Positions 62,050 to 64,000 of a stretch of 64,000 nucleotides of DNA are shown piece by piece. This DNA comes from CBDANZ01 sp965197865 (GTDB taxonomy: Bacteria; Acidobacteriota; Vicinamibacteria; Vicinamibacterales; CAVVIG01), in NCBI GenBank assembly GCA_965197865.1, contig CBDANZ010000004.1, forward strand, positions 310,001-374,000, given 5' to 3'. Numbering within the stretch: the stretch's first letter is position 1; the number at the start of each line of letters is the position of its first letter. A model generated the notes under the pieces. It did not search any database. It was given only the letters and a program-made list of their open reading frames with translations, and was not told where the DNA came from. The translations under genes were made by a program, and so were the position numbers.

Positions 62050-62129
62050 TGAGGGGCTCCGGGTTTTTCAGACCATTGCCAGGGTGAGTCTTGCGGCACA
62101 ATCAGGCCGATCGGCCAGGAGGGTGTGCC

Positions 62130-62396
62130 GTGAAGAGAACGCGCTTTTCCGTCGAGCAGATCACCGGCGTGTTGCAGCAGGTCGGGGCCGGGGTACCGGT
62201 CGGGGACGTCTGCCGCCAGGTCGGCGTGTCCGAGCAGACGTTCTACCGCTGGAAGAAGGAATACGGCGGCATGCTGCCCAGTGAGGCCCGCGAGCTGAAA
62301 CAACTGCGGGACGAAAATACGAAGCTCAAGCGTCTCGTCGCCGACCTGTCCCTGGACAAGGTCATGCTCCAGGATGTCGTCGAAAAAAAGTTCTGA
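62130..62396 (+). CDS. IS407-group orfA (element C copy 2)
   Basis: 88 residues, identical in reading to 14590-14856, with the same GTG start and ribosome binding site. Confidence 0.92.
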   Translation: MKRTRFSVEQITGVLQQVGAGVPVGDVCRQVGVSEQTFYRWKKEYGGMLPSEARELKQLRDENTKLKRLVADLSLDKVMLQDVVEKKF

Positions 62397-62419
62397 AGCC
62401 CGTCAAACAGCGTGAGGTC

Positions 62420-63238
62420 ATGCAGTATTTGATGGGCCGCTACGGCGTGAGCATCCGCCGCGCCTGCCGCGTCGTGAAGACGACGCGGTCATCGGTGTAC
62501 TACACGCGCCGGAAGGATCCGCTCACGGCTCTGCGTCAGCGGGCGCGCGAACTGGCCCAGGCGCGCGTCCGGTTCGGCTATCGCCGGCTGCTGGTGTTGC
62601 TGCGGCGCGAAGGCTGGGACGTCGGCAAAGAGCGCTTCTATCGCGTGTACATCGAGGAAGGCCTAGCGCTCCGGCGGAAGCGCCCGTGGCGCCACGCGAC
62701 GGCCGGCCATCGCGAGCAGCGACGGCCAGCCATGACCCGCAACGATATCTGGAGCATGGATTTCGTGGCGGACGAGCTGGCCGACGGCCGCCGCTTCCGG
62801 ACGCTCACCGTCATAGACCTGTTTACCCGCGAATGCCTGGCGATCGAGGTCGAACAGGGCCTTCGCGGACAGGATGTCGCGGCGACGCTGGAGCATCTCC
62901 GATTCGAGCGCGGGTTGCCCCAACGGATCTACTGCGACAACGGGACCGAGTTCGTCAGCTCGGCGATGGAGCGCTGGGCCTACACCAACGGCGTCATCCT
63001 GGACTTCAGCCGGCGCGGCAAGCCCACGGACAACGCCACCATCGAATCGTTCAACGGGCGGTTCCGGGAGGAATGTCTGAACGTGCATTGGTTCGCGTCG
63101 CTCGAGGACGCGCAGCAGAAGATCGACGCGTTTCGGTGGGACTACAATGAGAATCATCCTCACCGGGCTCTCAAGGGGCTCAGCCCCAATGAATACGCCC
63201 GGCGAACGATGACAACGGCTGCGGACTCACCCGCGTAG
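62420..63238 (+). CDS. IS407-group transposase orfB (element C copy 2)
   Basis: 272 residues, identical in reading to 14880-15698; Asp114, Asp173 and Glu209 intact. Confidence 0.95.
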   Translation: MQYLMGRYGVSIRRACRVVKTTRSSVYYTRRKDPLTALRQRARELAQARVRFGYRRLLVLLRREGWDVGKERFYRVYIEEGLALRRKRPWRHATAGHREQRRPAMTRNDIWSMDFVADELADGRRFRTLTVIDLFTRECLAIEVEQGLRGQDVAATLEHLRFERGLPQRIYCDNGTEFVSSAMERWAYTNGVILDFSRRGKPTDNATIESFNGRFREECLNVHWFASLEDAQQKIDAFRWDYNENHPHRALKGLSPNEYARRTMTTAADSPA

Positions 63239-63309
63239 TGGTCCGAAAAGGCCGGTCCTCTCACCGGCGCTGTTCTCCAGTAATGACTGGTCCGAAGAAA
63301 GCCGGCAGG

Positions 63310-63393
63310 TCACACCCACCTCGCCTGTCTCTTCCGGATCATCTGCATGGCCTCGTATTCCTTGGATCGTTCGCCGCGCCGTCTGAAACTCAC
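63310..63393 (-). pseudogene. Possible C-terminal end of an IS6-family transposase
   Basis: FRRRGERSKEYEAMQMIRKR then QARWV and stop. The EAMxMIRKGQ pattern closes many IS6-type transposases. Only about 27 codons, so the call is weak. Confidence 0.3.
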
Positions 63394-63493
63394 GAAACCC
63401 CCTGCTTGGCTTTCACGCGTCGTGTGACGTGGTCCTTCCAGGCAGGCACGGGCATCGAGACCGCGAGCTTTTTCTCGCGGTACGGCGCGCCGG

Positions 63494-64000
63494 TCACGTC
63501 TCCGTGCGCTCGATCCAGCGTTGGATGTTCTCGAGCACCGTGGCAATGTTGTTCCGCTGGCGCGCGAGCCGGGCGCGTGCGACCAGCGGCGTCTGGCGCA
63601 GCGCGAGAAACGCGCTCACGATCCTGACAATGGCCGCTTCCCGCTCGACGGCGAAGATGGAGGCCACGGCCACGGCGGGGAGCAGGCAGAACACGCCGAC
63701 GCCGACCGGGACGCCAGATCGCAGTCCAGCCACAACGGCGATCCCCAGTATCCACGCCCCGTAGATGACCGTGCCGCCCAGCGCGTTCCAGGTCGCGCGG
63801 TGCTCCAGCGATGCCGGTTGTCGCGCCAGAACCGAGGTCACGCCGTAGGGGACCGCGAAGAGGAGCAGGCCGACCAACGCCAGCGGAGCGAGCACTACGG
63901 CCAGGAGCGCTTCGCGAACAGCGAACCGTATCGCCGTCCCTCTGTCGATGCGTCGATCGACGTCGCGATCCCGCAGACCGAAGTGCGCCAGCTGCGCGTC
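63494..64000 (-). CDS. Membrane protein, C-terminal part (runs off right edge)
   Basis: The frame is open to the right edge: DAQLAHFGLRDRDVDRRIDR, then hydrophobic segments LLAVVLAPLALVGLLLFAVP, GGTVIYGAWILGIAVVAGLR and PVGVGVFCLLPAVAVASIFA, and a helical end IVRIVSAFLALRQTPLVARA ending ERTET. Three membrane helices at the C-terminus of a cytosolic enzyme are seen in a group of lysophospholipid (PlsC-type) acyltransferases, including acidobacterial ones; without the N-terminal HxxxxD region this stays a guess. Confidence 0.5.
   Translation of the reverse strand, partial: DAQLAHFGLRDRDVDRRIDRGTAIRFAVREALLAVVLAPLALVGLLLFAVPYGVTSVLARQPASLEHRATWNALGGTVIYGAWILGIAVVAGLRSGVPVGVGVFCLLPAVAVASIFAVEREAAIVRIVSAFLALRQTPLVARARLARQRNNIATVLENIQRWIERTET

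Larger units (their letters stand above)
62050..63263. mobile_element. IS3-family (IS407 group) element C, copy 2
   Basis: 1214 bp, same ends as 14510-15723. Flanks GTGG and CCGG, so no duplication. It inserted into or next to an IS3-type remnant. Confidence 0.92.

Overview
GC-rich chromosomal window that looks like a member of the Acidobacteriota, probably close to Vicinamibacteria. The pointers are secreted proteins of a recognisable type (29227-30075, the two-repeat protein at 56816-57669), a PEP-CTERM anchor remnant, a NIPSNAP protein, a DUF3179 fragment and a fragment of a bacterial Ser/Thr kinase. These are family-level recognitions from reading; no database search was made. No rRNA or tRNA gene was seen. 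The window is an accessory region saturated with insertion sequences: three near-identical IS3-type copies, two IS407-group copies, two copies of one IS256-family element plus a fragment of it, a second IS256-family element, three IS1182-type elements, two IS5-type elements plus fragments, an IS110/IS1111-type element, an IS630-type element, another IS3-type element and pieces of IS6, IS1380, IS630 and IS110. Two MITE families are also present.

Layout. 1-2999: housekeeping-like genes (aldo/keto reductase, tag, a small Cys-rich protein) and an rtcB cut off by an IS. 3000-16100: short host genes alternating with IS copies, most of them truncated or split; several can be rejoined exactly. 16115-19320: IS1182-type element and remnants of a conjugation-type module. 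19320-24676: an intact YhaN/YhaO (SbcC/SbcD-like) pair. 24700-32260: pseudogenes, IS5- and IS630-type copies, a beta-barrel protein, a secreted protein. 32264-33092: brnT/brnA toxin-antitoxin pair with a palindromic operator, then an orphan type I-E CRISPR array (4 repeats, 3 spacers) whose leader side is cut by an IS. 34498-40907: a three-gene, translationally coupled operon of SIR2-like protein, small middle protein and Rad50/SMC-like zinc-hook ATPase, matching the architecture of Lamassu-type anti-phage systems. It carries a MITE, an IS256-type and an IS1182-type element, and its 5' end is cut by another IS256 fragment. 41285-47131: a BcgI-like restriction-modification unit (nuclease-methylase plus specificity protein), then a HEPN-type gene with two TGA stops and an IS256 insertion, the whole bracketed by ~116 bp MITEs. 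47275-64000: more IS copies, an intact TPR protein, an IS110-type element nested in the end of an IS1182-type element, several genes broken by single-base homopolymer indels, a DUF169 protein, a porin-like protein, and the C-terminal part of a membrane protein at the right edge.

How it works together: 32-47 kb is a defence island (TA, CRISPR, Lamassu-like, RM, HEPN) being eroded by transposition. Most insertions there have clean target duplications, so the ancestral genes can be read by deleting the element and one duplication copy. Two further points run through the annotation: one-base frameshifts fall repeatedly in homopolymers (possible residual sequencing error), and several nonsense codons are consistent with C-to-T changes.
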